Positions 9,399-18,643 of a stretch of DNA of 64,000 nt are shown here, piece after piece (positions within the stretch are counted from its first letter, which is position 1; the number at the start of each line of letters is the position of its first letter). This stretch comes from Granulicella aggregans (GTDB taxonomy: Bacteria > Acidobacteriota > Terriglobia > Terriglobales > Acidobacteriaceae). The position numbers and the translations under genes are program-made. The stretch spans positions 1 through 64,000 of the forward strand of contig NZ_JACHIP010000006.1 in the NCBI RefSeq assembly GCF_014203275.1. The letters are read 5' to 3'. Under the pieces are notes generated by a model. That model was not told where the DNA came from and ran no database searches. It was given only the letters and a program-made list of their open reading frames with translations.

Positions 9399-9953
9399 TT
9401 AGTGCGTCGCAGGCTGACGATAGCCGTGCTCCGCGAGCTGCTTGCCCATCGCTTCATACATCTCCGGCTCGCGAGGCTGGAGGGTGGCGAGACCATCGAC
9501 GTAGCGGTTGTACATGCAGAAGGCGGCGGCAATGAGAACCGTGTCATGAACTTCAAGGTCGGTTGCGCCTTCCGCACGAGCCGCTGCAATGTGTTCGGGA
9601 CTGACTGTCTTCGGATCACCTTGCACGTGGGCCGCGATGATCAGCAGCGCCTTCAGCTTGTCAGAGACATCGGCTGTAGCGGGATCAGTACACACCGAGG
9701 CGACGAGCTCCGGACTGCCTCCAACGTGACTCGCAGCGGCAGCGCCATGGCTGGTCTTGCAGAAGAAGCAGTTGTTGCGCGAGGAGACATAGCTCGCAAT
9801 CAACTCTCTGTCGCGCGAGCTGAGACTGCCATTCGCTCCCGGCTCAAAGAGGAGGATGTGAGCGAGATCGCGCATGGGCTTTGCGGTCTCAGGACGAAAG
9901 GCGAACGCTGCAGCGATGCCGGGAAGATGGCTGGGAAGATCGATATGCGGCAT
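9399..9953 (-). CDS. AhpD-like / carboxymuconolactone decarboxylase family protein
   Basis: This 184-residue protein has the AhpD-fold redox motif NNCFFCKTSHG near residue 66 and the conserved helix DTVLIAAAFCMYNRYVDGLAT. It starts one base after the stop of the gene upstream (TAATATG), so the two are read together. The two proteins share almost the same N-terminus (MPHIDLP / MPHIELP) and C-terminal helix, showing a tandem duplication. GGTGAG lies about 8 bases before the ATG. A role in peroxide or quinone-type chemistry is likely from the family; the substrate is unknown. Confidence 0.88.
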   Translation of the reverse strand: MPHIDLPSHLPGIAAAFAFRPETAKPMRDLAHILLFEPGANGSLSSRDRELIASYVSSRNNCFFCKTSHGAAAASHVGGSPELVASVCTDPATADVSDKLKALLIIAAHVQGDPKTVSPEHIAAARAEGATDLEVHDTVLIAAAFCMYNRYVDGLATLQPREPEMYEAMGKQLAEHGYRQPATH

Positions 9954-9954
9954 A

Positions 9955-10536
9955 TTATCTGCTCACCAATTCTGCAGGCTCAGGCGCCACAACGTTGGTG
10001 AGGTTCGCGGCGACGTAGCCATTGCGCGCAACCATCTTGCCGCGCTCGCGATAGAGTGCGGGATCCTGAGGCTGGAAGGTAGCGAGACCATCGACGTAGC
10101 GGTTGTACATGCAGAAGGCAGCAGCGATCAGGACGGTGTCGTGGATCTCAATGTCCGTGGCGCCTTCATTGCGGGCGGCCTGAACATCCTCGGCGGTCAC
10201 GTTCTTGCCATCCTGCTGCACCTTGCCTGCGATGTTCAGCAGAGCCTTAAGCTTGGGAGAGACGGATGCGGCGTGGAAGTCCTGCTTCACACTTTTCACG
10301 AGCTCTTCGTCATCATCGAGATGTGCCGCCGCAATGGCGCCATGGATCGACTGACAGTAGTGGCAATTGTTCTGCGAGGAGACATAGGTTGCGATGAGTT
10401 CCCGCTCGCCCTGGGTAAGGGAGTTGGGATGGCGCAGCAGGACTTCAACCAGCTCGTTGAGCGGCTTGGATGTCTCGGGGCGGAAGGCCATGGGGCCACG
10501 GATTCCTGGCAGGTTGGGAAGTTCGATGTGGGGCAT
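9955..10536 (-). CDS. AhpD-like / carboxymuconolactone decarboxylase family protein (tandem paralogue)
   Basis: This protein of 193 residues starts at the ATG at 10536, which has AAAGGAG 5-6 bases upstream and matches the start of its paralogue; the longer frame to 10605 is not needed. The redox motif is NNCHYCQSIHG, and the C-terminal helix DTVLIAAAFCMYNRYVDGLAT is identical to that of the neighbour. It lies 43 bases downstream of an MFS carrier gene and is probably the second gene of a four- to six-gene minus-strand transcription unit. Confidence 0.88.
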   Translation of the reverse strand: MPHIELPNLPGIRGPMAFRPETSKPLNELVEVLLRHPNSLTQGERELIATYVSSQNNCHYCQSIHGAIAAAHLDDDEELVKSVKQDFHAASVSPKLKALLNIAGKVQQDGKNVTAEDVQAARNEGATDIEIHDTVLIAAAFCMYNRYVDGLATFQPQDPALYRERGKMVARNGYVAANLTNVVAPEPAELVSR

Positions 10537-10579
10537 GGTGTCTCCTTTGAGGATCGGTGAAATGGTGAGGGGAAGTCTT

Positions 10580-11857
10580 CTACATCGAAAGGTCGGTGGC
10601 GGCACCAGTTAGCAAAACCGAGGATGACGCGCGGGAATCCTCCGCGTATCTCGGAAGAAGGAGCTGAAGGAAAGCCGCCACGAACAAGGGTGCTGAAAGT
10701 AGAAGAACGGTGGATGGAACGTAGGATCCCGCGCGATCGAAGGCGCGTCCCATGAGCACAGGACCGAAGGCCGCACCGACTGCGTAGGCGGTCCAGCTGA
10801 GACCATACAGCGTTGAAAACCGCGATCTGCCGAAATACTTCGCGATAAGGTAAGGGACCACGTCGGCCTCGCTTCCAGCACCAAAGCCTATCAGGAACGC
10901 TCCGAGGATGCCCATCGGGGCAGACGTTGCATACGCGACGGTGACAATTCCCGCAGCCGCAATCAGCAAGACTGTCAGCGAGACCATGGGCGCAAAGACG
11001 CGGTCGAGCAGATGGCCGGTGATGAGGCGGCCAACGATGCCCGACAACCCAAGCATCGAAAGGGCCAGGGCCGCGCTGGCCGGCGTTACGGAGCGTCCGG
11101 TAAGGAGAGCGGCAAGATGCGCGATCGTACCGTTGAGACTGAGAGCGGACAGAAGCACAGGGATTGCAATCAACCAGAAGGTACTTGTCTTCAACACGCC
11201 GCTGATAGTGGTCAAGCTAGCTGACTCTGTAGCCACGGCTTCAGCGGCGGGATTATTGCGAACCAGCCACGCGGTCAGGGGAAGGCCGAGCAGGGCGACT
11301 ACTCCCAGAACGAGATAGGCATCGTGCCAGCCATATGCCCCGATCACATGCTGTGCGAGCATGGGCAGCAGGATCGAGCCGGTTCCACTTCCCGCCAGAA
11401 CAACGGCCAGCGCCAGGCCGCGCCGGCGGTCGAACCATGTCAGAACCGCGCGGGAGTAGGCCAGCTGAGCCGTTCCGTTGCCCACTACACCAAGGACTAC
11501 ATACGTGGCGTAGAACTGCCCGATGTGTCCTTTGAGCAGCGAGAGCGAGGCTATGCCAACGGCGAAGATCGCGATGCAGGGCAGAATGATCCGCCGTGGT
11601 GGCAAGCGATCCAGCAGCGACCCGAGGAACGGAGAACACGCTGCCACGGTCAATGCCGCAAGAGCAAAGCCCCGGGAGATGGCCTCGCGCTTCCATCCAA
11701 ATGCGAGCTGCAACGGCGATAAAAAGAGGCTGAAGGTGTACGGCACAATGGCGGCAAAGCTGACCATAACACCGACGAAGGCGGCCATCGTGACACGCCA
11801 ACCTGTATAGCTCAGCGAGCTTTCGTTCGCGATGGACGTGGGTGGGTGCGTGGGCAT
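10580..11857 (-). CDS. MFS transporter (paralogue of the 3.9-5.2 kb carrier)
   Basis: This 425-residue carrier has about 12 membrane segments and the motif-A-like loop DRLPPRRI. It aligns from the first methionine with the MFS protein at 3899-5185 (both have ES..-YxGW near residue 12-20, then PYTFSLFL and RRIILPC). I therefore chose the ATG at 11857 rather than the TTG at 11899. No strong ribosome site is visible. It is the first gene of the minus-strand cluster and is followed by the AhpD-like pair, so a transporter plus AhpD-like unit occurs at both ends of the cluster. Confidence 0.9.
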   Translation of the reverse strand: MPTHPPTSIANESSLSYTGWRVTMAAFVGVMVSFAAIVPYTFSLFLSPLQLAFGWKREAISRGFALAALTVAACSPFLGSLLDRLPPRRIILPCIAIFAVGIASLSLLKGHIGQFYATYVVLGVVGNGTAQLAYSRAVLTWFDRRRGLALAVVLAGSGTGSILLPMLAQHVIGAYGWHDAYLVLGVVALLGLPLTAWLVRNNPAAEAVATESASLTTISGVLKTSTFWLIAIPVLLSALSLNGTIAHLAALLTGRSVTPASAALALSMLGLSGIVGRLITGHLLDRVFAPMVSLTVLLIAAAGIVTVAYATSAPMGILGAFLIGFGAGSEADVVPYLIAKYFGRSRFSTLYGLSWTAYAVGAAFGPVLMGRAFDRAGSYVPSTVLLLSAPLFVAAFLQLLLPRYAEDSRASSSVLLTGAATDLSM

Positions 11858-12204
11858 GGTCGCTCGGCGGTCACGGAAGAAGGACCAGCAGCAATCCAAA
11901 GAGCATCGAATGCTCTTCCTGGTTACGTGTCTGGTCTTCGCAGTGACAGCCAGAGCGTACGTGTTCGGTCAGGCGTTGACCTCAATACGAGGGAGGGTTT
12001 TGATCTCATGCTTTCGATGGAGCTATCGCGCTCGGCCAGAGAACTCTCTTAGTTCATTCGACAGGACGAAGGCGATGTACATACAACAAACTCCGGAGTT
12101 CCGCGGAATCGGTTGCCAGCTATATCAACCTTTCGGTCGATGCGAGGCTTGTTGCCTCTACCTAAAATGGGCTCGCTCCCGAACTCTTCACGCAGGTCAA
12201 TTCA
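11858..12204. other. Divergent intergenic region
   Basis: This is a 347-base gap between the divergent MFS gene and the 4Fe-4S protein gene. It should hold promoters for both directions, but none was recognised with confidence, and no small gene is supported. Confidence 0.45.
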
Positions 12205-13194
12205 ATGCCAGATCAGCCGAATCCACGACGTCCAAAACGAGGTACCTACAGCCCGAAACCCGAGACCCTGGAGCTACTGCGCGTCTCTGGAAATCCCATC
12301 AACGGGTTGGGCGAGAAGACGCCGCGTCGGCCGTCGCCTTTCTTCTGGCATCCTCCGGACCAACATCCCTATGGCGACCTTCAGGTCGTCGCCCGACAGA
12401 GTTCTCGGGCATGCCCTGATTCGGGCCCGGCCTTCATGGCCGCCTATAGTTATCCGGAACTGATCCCGGTCGCTGAGGAGCAGAATCCCGCATCCGCCGA
12501 ACAGCTTTCGGCTGAGGCGACCGACTTTGCTCTTTCGCACGAAGCAGACGCGGTGGGCATCGCGGCAATGGACCCGCTCTATGTCTTTGAAGGCTACACC
12601 GTTGAGGAACCCTGGGTCATCGTGCTCGGACTGGCGCACAACTACGAGCGCTTGAAGGAAGTTCCTTCGGACGAAACGAACGGCGTTGGTGTGGTGGACA
12701 TTGGCGATCAATATGCCAAGGGCACGCGGTCTTCCTATGCTCTGGCCAACTGGATTCGCTCGCAGGGATACACTGCCGATCCTTACCCCGGACCTTCAGC
12801 GAGTGCGCTGGTTCTTATCCCGCCGGCGATCGCTGCCGGTCTGGGCGAACTGGGCAAGCATGGGTCATTAATCAATTCGAAGTTTGGATCAGGCGTGCGT
12901 CTGGCGGGAGTTACTACCAACATGCCGCTGGTGGCCACCGGCCCAAGTCGCTTCGGCGCAGATGAGTTCTGCGCCACCTGCCAGGTATGCACGCGCGCGT
13001 GTCCGCCCGGTGCGATCTCGGAAGAGAAGCAGATGGTCCGCGGTGTGGAGCGCTGGTATGTGAACTTCGACAAGTGCATTCCCTACTTCGCCGAGACCGC
13101 ATCGTGCGGAATCTGCATTGCGGAGTGTCCCTGGACTCGTCCGGATGTGCGGCCCAAGCTGCTTACCACGATGGCTCGCCGAATGGCGGTTTAG
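12205..13194 (+). CDS. Reductive-dehalogenase-like 4Fe-4S dicluster protein
   Basis: The C-terminal third carries two cluster-binding motifs: CATCQVCTRACP, then CGICIAECPW after an upstream extra Cys (DKCIPYF). Before them comes LGELGKHGSLINSKFGSGVRLAGV. This layout is that of the iron-sulfur half of reductive dehalogenases and of QueG-type epoxyqueuosine reductases. At 329 residues it is shorter than respiratory dehalogenases and has no twin-arginine signal, so a cytoplasmic, catabolic-type or merely related reductase is more likely. AGG lies about 8 bases before the ATG; ATG at 12436 is an alternative. It is divergent from the MFS/AhpD cluster, which suggests work on the same imported compound, but this is inference. 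Confidence 0.8.
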   Translation: MPDQPNPRRPKRGTYSPKPETLELLRVSGNPINGLGEKTPRRPSPFFWHPPDQHPYGDLQVVARQSSRACPDSGPAFMAAYSYPELIPVAEEQNPASAEQLSAEATDFALSHEADAVGIAAMDPLYVFEGYTVEEPWVIVLGLAHNYERLKEVPSDETNGVGVVDIGDQYAKGTRSSYALANWIRSQGYTADPYPGPSASALVLIPPAIAAGLGELGKHGSLINSKFGSGVRLAGVTTNMPLVATGPSRFGADEFCATCQVCTRACPPGAISEEKQMVRGVERWYVNFDKCIPYFAETASCGICIAECPWTRPDVRPKLLTTMARRMAV

Positions 13195-13198
13195 CTGG

Positions 13199-15727
13199 CT
13201 ACTGGTCATGGTGAAGCGCTTTTGCGATGTCGAGACGAAGTGAGCGCCGTGCCGGGAGCACGGTCGCGATCATCACGATGAGCAGAAGGAGCAATGTGGC
13301 GGAAGCATAACTTGCGGGATCGAGGTTGCTGATTCCGTAGAGGGTGCTTCGCAGGGCGCTCGAAGCAGTAGCTGCGATGGCGACCCCGGCCAACAATCCC
13401 AGTGCCACCGGCCATGCGAACTGGCTAAGGATTGCACGCAGGACTTGTCTCCGGGTCGCTCCGAGAGCGAGTCGGATGGCAATCTCCTTTGCGCGCTGCG
13501 AGGCGGTGTAGGCTACCAGGCCGACGATGCCCACACCTGCGAGCAGAACGGCGATGAGACCAACCAGACTGACCGCGGCGGCAATTCGTTCCACATTCGC
13601 GACGTTCTCCTGAAACAGGCTTTCGAGCGGGCGGATCTCCGGGAAGACCCGAAGATCGAGGCTCTGCGAGATAGATTTGATTGCGGGATACATCGCGGAG
13701 GCGGTTCCGACAGCCTTGAGCACGATCGACATTTGCGGCATATCGTCGTTCTGAGCTGGCCAGTACTGCTCGGTCGCGTCGCTATCGCTGAGGGCGTTGA
13801 CGCGTGCATTGCCGACGACGCCGACGACGATATCGCGCGGGGTGGAAGACGGTTCGTCCGACGGCACTGGCTTGCCTATGGGATCGGCTCCATGCCAGAT
13901 GCGGTTGGCGAGCGACTCGCTGACGATGGTCACATGTTGTTCTCCGAAGTGAAAGGTCCGTCCGAGGAGAAACGGGATATTCATGGTCTGGAAGTAGGCC
14001 GGCTCGACGGAGTTGGGGAAGATGTTGACATGCTTTCCCTGAATCTCGGTACCGATACGTGCGACGCTATGCCCCATGGGCGGAAGCTTGACGAGTGCAA
14101 CGGAAAGAACGCCAGGGCGCTCGCGGAGTCGTGACTCCATCTGCGCGAGGTAAGCTCGGGCGGCGGTTGGCGTGTACCCATGCTGCGCCAGTTGCGGGTC
14201 GATGGAGAGGACGCTCTGATAACCGAAGCCGGGTGAAGTATAGAGCGTATGGTGCATGGCACGGACGAGCAAACCCGCGACGATGAGCAGGACGCAACTA
14301 GCGGTCACCTGTGCCGCGATAAGAACCTGTCGGGCGATGGGCTTGCGATGCTTCTGACGTGCGATTTGAAGAGCGGGAGCGAAGCCGAAGAAGACTGCGG
14401 CGAGGACTGCGATGACGAAAGAGAAGCCGAAGACTCTCCAGTCAGGGGTGGCTGAGAGCCATGCGGGGGCGTCGGTGAACGTGAGCGTCACGCGCATCAC
14501 GGCGATGCTGAGCACGAGGCCGACCAATGATCCAAGAGACGCCAACAGGAGGCTTTCGGTGAGAAGTTGCCGCAGGATGCGCTGTCTGCTGGCACCGATG
14601 GCAACACGGATTCCGATCTCATGCTCGCGGGTGACGCCGCGCGCGAGGAGAAGACCACCGAGATTGGCGCAGGTGACGGCGAGGATCAGGAGTGTGAGGA
14701 CAGAGATCATCGCTACTACCTGATACATGTCCGGCTGCATGACCTGAAGGTGTCCGGCAGGAAAAGAGAGGAGGAACTCGTTCTCCCAAACGTTCTTGGG
14801 ATCAAGCAAACGAAGCTGATTTGTGAGGCTGAGAAGTTCCTGTTCAGCGGCCTTCGCTTTGGTGCCGGGTGCGAGACGAGCCCACATGCGAACGGCGTCG
14901 GCTTCAGGGTCGGAGAGGAGCTTGCTGCCTTCGATGAGATAGGGCTGTTGCAGGATGGGTACCCATAGCTCAGCCCTATCCGCACCCAGGCTAGCGAAGG
15001 CGTCTGGCAATACGCCAGCGACGGTGACGGACTTGCCGTTCAAATGCAGGACGCGGCCAACAACGGCCGGATCCGCATTGAGTCGCTGCTGCCAGAACCT
15101 GTAACTGAGGACGGCGATGGGAGGAGCGGAGGAGTTGTCGTCGAGCACAGGATCGAAGAGTCTGCCGAGGGCGGGATGGGTGCCCAGTTCGGAGAAGTAG
15201 TTTGCGGACGCGAAGCTGAGATGGGCAGGCTGAATGTCCGTTTCCAGGGTGACGGGAGGAACCCCCATGATGGCCATCACGGCGCTTAGCGTGTGGGAGT
15301 GTTGGCGGTAGAAGTCGATGTGCGTGTAGGGCATCTCTCCGCCAATGCGGGTCGGGGAGCGGCGCTGCAGCATGATGAGCGAGGCAGGATCGCGCACGGG
15401 AAGTGGCTCGAGGGCGACCATGTTGAAGAGAGTGAAGGCGGTTATGTTGACCCCGATACCGAGCGACAACACGAGAACAGCGGTGAGCGCGAATCCAGGA
15501 GAGCGGCGAAGGATACGCGCGGCGTAGCTAAGGTCCTGGATGAGACGCTCGATCCATGTCCATCCCCAGGCCTCGCGGGCATCTTCGCGCAGCCGCGTGA
15601 TGTTGCCGAAGTCACGTTTGTGATCGCTGCCCATCATCTCGCGGTGGAGGAGCATCTCCGCTTCGAGTTCGCGGTCGCGGTCCCTGCGGTGCAAAAGATA
15701 GTTCAGACGACGAAAGAGTTCACCCAT
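13199..15727 (-). CDS. ADOP-type ABC transporter permease (MacB/FtsX-like)
   Basis: This 842-residue membrane protein starts MGELFRRLNYLLHRRDRDRELEAEM, the usual opening of acidobacterial duplicated orphan permeases. It contains two MacB periplasmic-core/FtsX units. The first has a membrane segment near residue 80 and three around 340-440. The second half repeats the pattern and ends with three segments (LVGLIAVLLAGVGIVGLVAY, and so on). No ATPase gene is adjacent, as is usual for these orphan permeases. Starts at TTG 15745 (overlapping the PadR stop) or ATG 15727 are possible; the latter matches the family. The PadR gene directly upstream is the typical partner and regulator. Confidence 0.9.
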   Translation of the reverse strand: MGELFRRLNYLLHRRDRDRELEAEMLLHREMMGSDHKRDFGNITRLREDAREAWGWTWIERLIQDLSYAARILRRSPGFALTAVLVLSLGIGVNITAFTLFNMVALEPLPVRDPASLIMLQRRSPTRIGGEMPYTHIDFYRQHSHTLSAVMAIMGVPPVTLETDIQPAHLSFASANYFSELGTHPALGRLFDPVLDDNSSAPPIAVLSYRFWQQRLNADPAVVGRVLHLNGKSVTVAGVLPDAFASLGADRAELWVPILQQPYLIEGSKLLSDPEADAVRMWARLAPGTKAKAAEQELLSLTNQLRLLDPKNVWENEFLLSFPAGHLQVMQPDMYQVVAMISVLTLLILAVTCANLGGLLLARGVTREHEIGIRVAIGASRQRILRQLLTESLLLASLGSLVGLVLSIAVMRVTLTFTDAPAWLSATPDWRVFGFSFVIAVLAAVFFGFAPALQIARQKHRKPIARQVLIAAQVTASCVLLIVAGLLVRAMHHTLYTSPGFGYQSVLSIDPQLAQHGYTPTAARAYLAQMESRLRERPGVLSVALVKLPPMGHSVARIGTEIQGKHVNIFPNSVEPAYFQTMNIPFLLGRTFHFGEQHVTIVSESLANRIWHGADPIGKPVPSDEPSSTPRDIVVGVVGNARVNALSDSDATEQYWPAQNDDMPQMSIVLKAVGTASAMYPAIKSISQSLDLRVFPEIRPLESLFQENVANVERIAAAVSLVGLIAVLLAGVGIVGLVAYTASQRAKEIAIRLALGATRRQVLRAILSQFAWPVALGLLAGVAIAATASSALRSTLYGISNLDPASYASATLLLLLIVMIATVLPARRSLRLDIAKALHHDQ

Positions 15728-15741
15728 GATGGATCTCACTT

Positions 15742-16077
15742 TCAAGCAGTACGGAGGATGGTCTGAATGGCTTCAGTGACGCGGTCGAAATCAGCCTGCT
15801 GTGCCTGCAGTTGCTTCCTTCCAGCGGTGGTGAGCGAGTAAAACCGGACCTTGCGATTGGTCTCGGAGACGCCCCACTCCGCTGTGACCCAACCCTTGAG
15901 CAACATCTTTTGCAGGGTCGGGTAAAGAACACCTTCTTCGACCTGGAGGGTCTCACTTGAAAGAACGTGGATGCGCTGGGCAACAGCATAACCATGCAGC
16001 GAGCCTGAACGGAGGACGCGCAGAATGAGCAGGATCAAAGCGCCGCTAGGCATGCTTAGCGTAGGCATAGATTTCAT
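15742..16077 (-). CDS. PadR-family transcriptional regulator
   Basis: This small winged-helix regulator has about 111 residues from the ATG at 16077. The core LHGYAVAQRIHVLSSETLQVEEGVLYPTL, then WVTAEWG and RKVRFYSLTTAGRKQL, is the PadR DNA-binding domain with its beta-wing. The gene ends 14 bases before the permease start. PadR-permease pairs are common in Acidobacteria, and the regulator probably represses its own operon. The longer frame to 16131 starts in a poorly conserved extension. Confidence 0.88.
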   Translation of the reverse strand: MKSMPTLSMPSGALILLILRVLRSGSLHGYAVAQRIHVLSSETLQVEEGVLYPTLQKMLLKGWVTAEWGVSETNRKVRFYSLTTAGRKQLQAQQADFDRVTEAIQTILRTA

Positions 16078-16360
16078 AGGGGTAATGATGCTAGGCCTTG
16101 CGGTAGATGTCAAGCGGAAACGGATTTGCATATCGCGACGGCGGCGCTTCCACGGCGCTGCAGCTCTCTAAGGGATCGTGTTTTCGATGGCTCCAGTCAG
16201 CCGTCACCGACCTCTACCGGACGCGTAGTCTTCACCAATTGAGAGCGGAGCGTGCATTCCTCTCACTGGGTCAAGCACCCTTAGTCATTTCGGATCGTCA
16301 ACTTGAGCTAAGCAGAGTCACCCTGTGGATGCTTTCCAATCTCTAGCGAACCGAGCCTAC

Positions 16361-17770
16361 TCATCCGTGCAGCGCGAGCGCGGCCGTTCGATCGAATGAG
16401 ACGGTGAATGTACTTCCCTGCTTCGCGTTTGGCGTAACGGCGATCGCCGAGTGATGCGCTTCAGCAATCCACTTGGCAATCGCTAGCCCCAACCCGCTTC
16501 CACCCTGGTCGCGATTTCGCGATGCATCGGCGCGATAAAAGCGGTGGAAGATATTCGAAAGCTCTGTCGGCGGGATTCCGATCCCGGTATCGCGAACTTC
16601 GATAGCCACGCGATCTCCATCCGGTCTAAGCACCGCCGTGATCGCGCCCCCTTCGTCCGTATATTTCATCGCATTATCCAGAAGAATATTGATCAACCTG
16701 CGCAACAAGGAGGCGTCGCCGCGAATCTCCGCATGGCTGTCTATAGTCAGGGTGAGTTGTTGCCGCTTCATCTCCGCCCGAGCCTGCAGATGCCCACAAC
16801 ACTCAGCCAGCAGTATCGAAAGATCAACCTCGCCCCACTCGATCTTCTGCTTCGCGATATCCGATCGCGAAGCAGCGAGCAGATCGTCCAGCAGCGTCGC
16901 AGTGGACTGGCATTCGCTCAGGATCGTCTCCAGCGACTCGCGATACTCTGTGCTGCTTCGCTCTCGCCGCAATGCAAGCTGACTTGTGCTGAGCATCACC
17001 GTGATCGCTGTCCGCAGGTCATGGGAGATGTCGCTGGTGAACTGCGTCAGCCGCTGCACGGCCTCCTCCAGGCGTTCGAGCAAATCGTTCCATGTCTCTG
17101 CCAGCCGCTGCAGCTCGTCGCCAGTATGAGGAACTGGAAGACGATGGTTCAGGTCCCGAAGGCTGATCAGGTGGGCGGAACGAGTAATCCTGTCCACCGG
17201 CTCCAGCGCCCGATGACTGAGCATGAACCCGCCCGCAATGGAGGCCACGAACATCAAAGGCAGGAAGATTAGGTAAGACGTCTCCACCATGCGGAGGATG
17301 TCGTAGTGCTCGTCGACGGCTCCCGCCATGATGAGGCGGTACGGTCTTCCATGCAGCTTTACCACCTGCTGTAAAGTCCGGTACTGATGTTGCCGTAGAG
17401 GCACTATGCGAAACTGCGGGCGTTCGCTGTATTCCTCCGTAAACATAATGGGTGCCTCTTTGCCCAGTGCGGGATAGATAGCTCTCCCCTGCATATCCTG
17501 AACTTCGAGAATGTCCGTGTCTGAGTTCGCCTTCATGAAGTGGCCAAGCTCATACCCCAGCTCAACATGGGGGGCCGGTTCATCTTCGAGGTAATGCACC
17601 AGCCGCGCTTCGCGGCGTTCCATCGTGGTCTGACGTGAACTTGCCAGCGCATGCAGAAGGTACACATACGAGAAGCTGCCAAGCGCCGCCATCGAAACCA
17701 TGCTCAGGAAGACGTACCACAGGCAAAGTCTCACGCGGAGTGAACGCAGGTTGATTCGCGGCGTCCTCAT
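16361..17770 (-). CDS. Sensor histidine kinase (HAMP, HisKA, HATPase)
   Basis: This 469-residue kinase has a transmembrane segment at about 14-38, a periplasmic sensor region to about 163 and a second segment at about 165-187. A HAMP linker follows. The phospho-acceptor is His250 (DISHDLRTAI), and the ATP-binding domain has N box LLDNAMKYT, G1 DTGIGIP and G2 GSGLGLA. Its start overlaps the regulator's stop by 4 bases, so the pair is translationally coupled. It belongs to the CusS/QseC-like group in architecture. Its neighbour on the other side is a phosphoesterase/TonB-receptor island, so the signal may concern that substrate. Confidence 0.93.
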   Translation of the reverse strand: MRTPRINLRSLRVRLCLWYVFLSMVSMAALGSFSYVYLLHALASSRQTTMERREARLVHYLEDEPAPHVELGYELGHFMKANSDTDILEVQDMQGRAIYPALGKEAPIMFTEEYSERPQFRIVPLRQHQYRTLQQVVKLHGRPYRLIMAGAVDEHYDILRMVETSYLIFLPLMFVASIAGGFMLSHRALEPVDRITRSAHLISLRDLNHRLPVPHTGDELQRLAETWNDLLERLEEAVQRLTQFTSDISHDLRTAITVMLSTSQLALRRERSSTEYRESLETILSECQSTATLLDDLLAASRSDIAKQKIEWGEVDLSILLAECCGHLQARAEMKRQQLTLTIDSHAEIRGDASLLRRLINILLDNAMKYTDEGGAITAVLRPDGDRVAIEVRDTGIGIPPTELSNIFHRFYRADASRNRDQGGSGLGLAIAKWIAEAHHSAIAVTPNAKQGSTFTVSFDRTAALALHG

Positions 17771-18441
17771 GATGCGGCGTGCAGCGCGTAACCCTGCGCG
17801 CGTACGGTCCGGATCAGGCTGCGTTGGCCCTGAACGTTTATCTTGCTGCGCAGACTATGCATGTAGAAGTCGATGCTGTTGTCGCTCACTTCAGCGTCGA
17901 AGCCCCACCCGGCTTCGATCAGTTCATTGCGTGAGACAACCTGCTGCGGGCGACGCATCAACAGCTCCAGAATCATGAACTCCTTACGGGTGAGAGGAAT
18001 CTCGTCTTCTCCGCGAAGGAGACGCTTTTGCCCGCGATCCAATACCAGACCTCCGACCTTCAATTGATCAAGTAGTGGCACCTGGCCTCGTCGACCCATG
18101 GCACGCACGCGCGCCAGAAGCACTTCGAGTTGAAATGGTTTGGTCAGATAATCGTCTGCTCCAAGATCAAGGCCATGGACGATCTCCGGCATGCTGTCGC
18201 GTGCGGTCAACATCAGGATCGGCACGCTGCACTTGGCCTGGCGTGTCTGCTTCAGGATCTGGAAACCGTCGCAGCCAGGCAGCATCACGTCTAGCACGAT
18301 CACCTCAAAATACTGACTCTGGATCAGCTCCAGCCCTTCGTCCCCGCGATGACACAGGAAAACATTGTGCCCGTCTTCGGTAAGCCCCTGCTCGAGAACG
18401 CGGGCGATTCGCTTGTCGTCTTCGATGACCAAAAGTTTCAT
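17767..18441 (-). CDS. OmpR/PhoB-family response regulator
   Basis: This 224-residue regulator has the receiver domain acidic pair near residue 8, phospho-acceptor Asp51 (VIVLDVMLPG) and Lys near residue 101 (LTKPF). A C-terminal winged-helix domain follows (RKEFMILELLMRR...SNSIDFYMHSLRSKI type). It is the partner of the kinase just downstream. The gene is divergent from the YncE-like gene. Phased 11-base direct repeats in the shared 202-base upstream region are a plausible binding site for it. Confidence 0.94.
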   Translation of the reverse strand: MKLLVIEDDKRIARVLEQGLTEDGHNVFLCHRGDEGLELIQSQYFEVIVLDVMLPGCDGFQILKQTRQAKCSVPILMLTARDSMPEIVHGLDLGADDYLTKPFQLEVLLARVRAMGRRGQVPLLDQLKVGGLVLDRGQKRLLRGEDEIPLTRKEFMILELLMRRPQQVVSRNELIEAGWGFDAEVSDNSIDFYMHSLRSKINVQGQRSLIRTVRAQGYALHAAS

Positions 18442-18464
18442 GTCTATTCATATTCCAAAGCTCA

Positions 18465-18503
18465 TGTGAATAGAGGAAATACACATCGTGAACAATTCGT
18501 GAC
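18465..18503 (+). promoter_or_regulatory. Phased 11-bp direct repeats, possible response-regulator box
   Basis: TGTGAA (18465), CGTGAA (18487) and CGTGAC (18498) lie at offsets of 22 and 11 bases. OmpR/PhoB-type regulators bind direct repeats with an 11-base period. The site lies between the divergent regulator gene and the YncE-like gene, so it could control both. The repeats are short, and chance is possible. Confidence 0.35.
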
Positions 18504-18643
18504 TTAGCCCTCTTCCTCAGCTTGCTCTAAGGAATGACCGCTTCAATCGATTCATACCAAGGATTCGAGACGACATGGCGAGCCTCTCAGAGGCCTCTTA
18601 CGGCTCGCCGCCGCAACATCAACCAACAGGATTGGGAGCAGAG

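Noticed and set aside
13199..15727. Interpretation of the ADOP gene as a MacB export pump with its own ATPase
   Set aside because: No ATP-binding domain is present in the protein or next to it.
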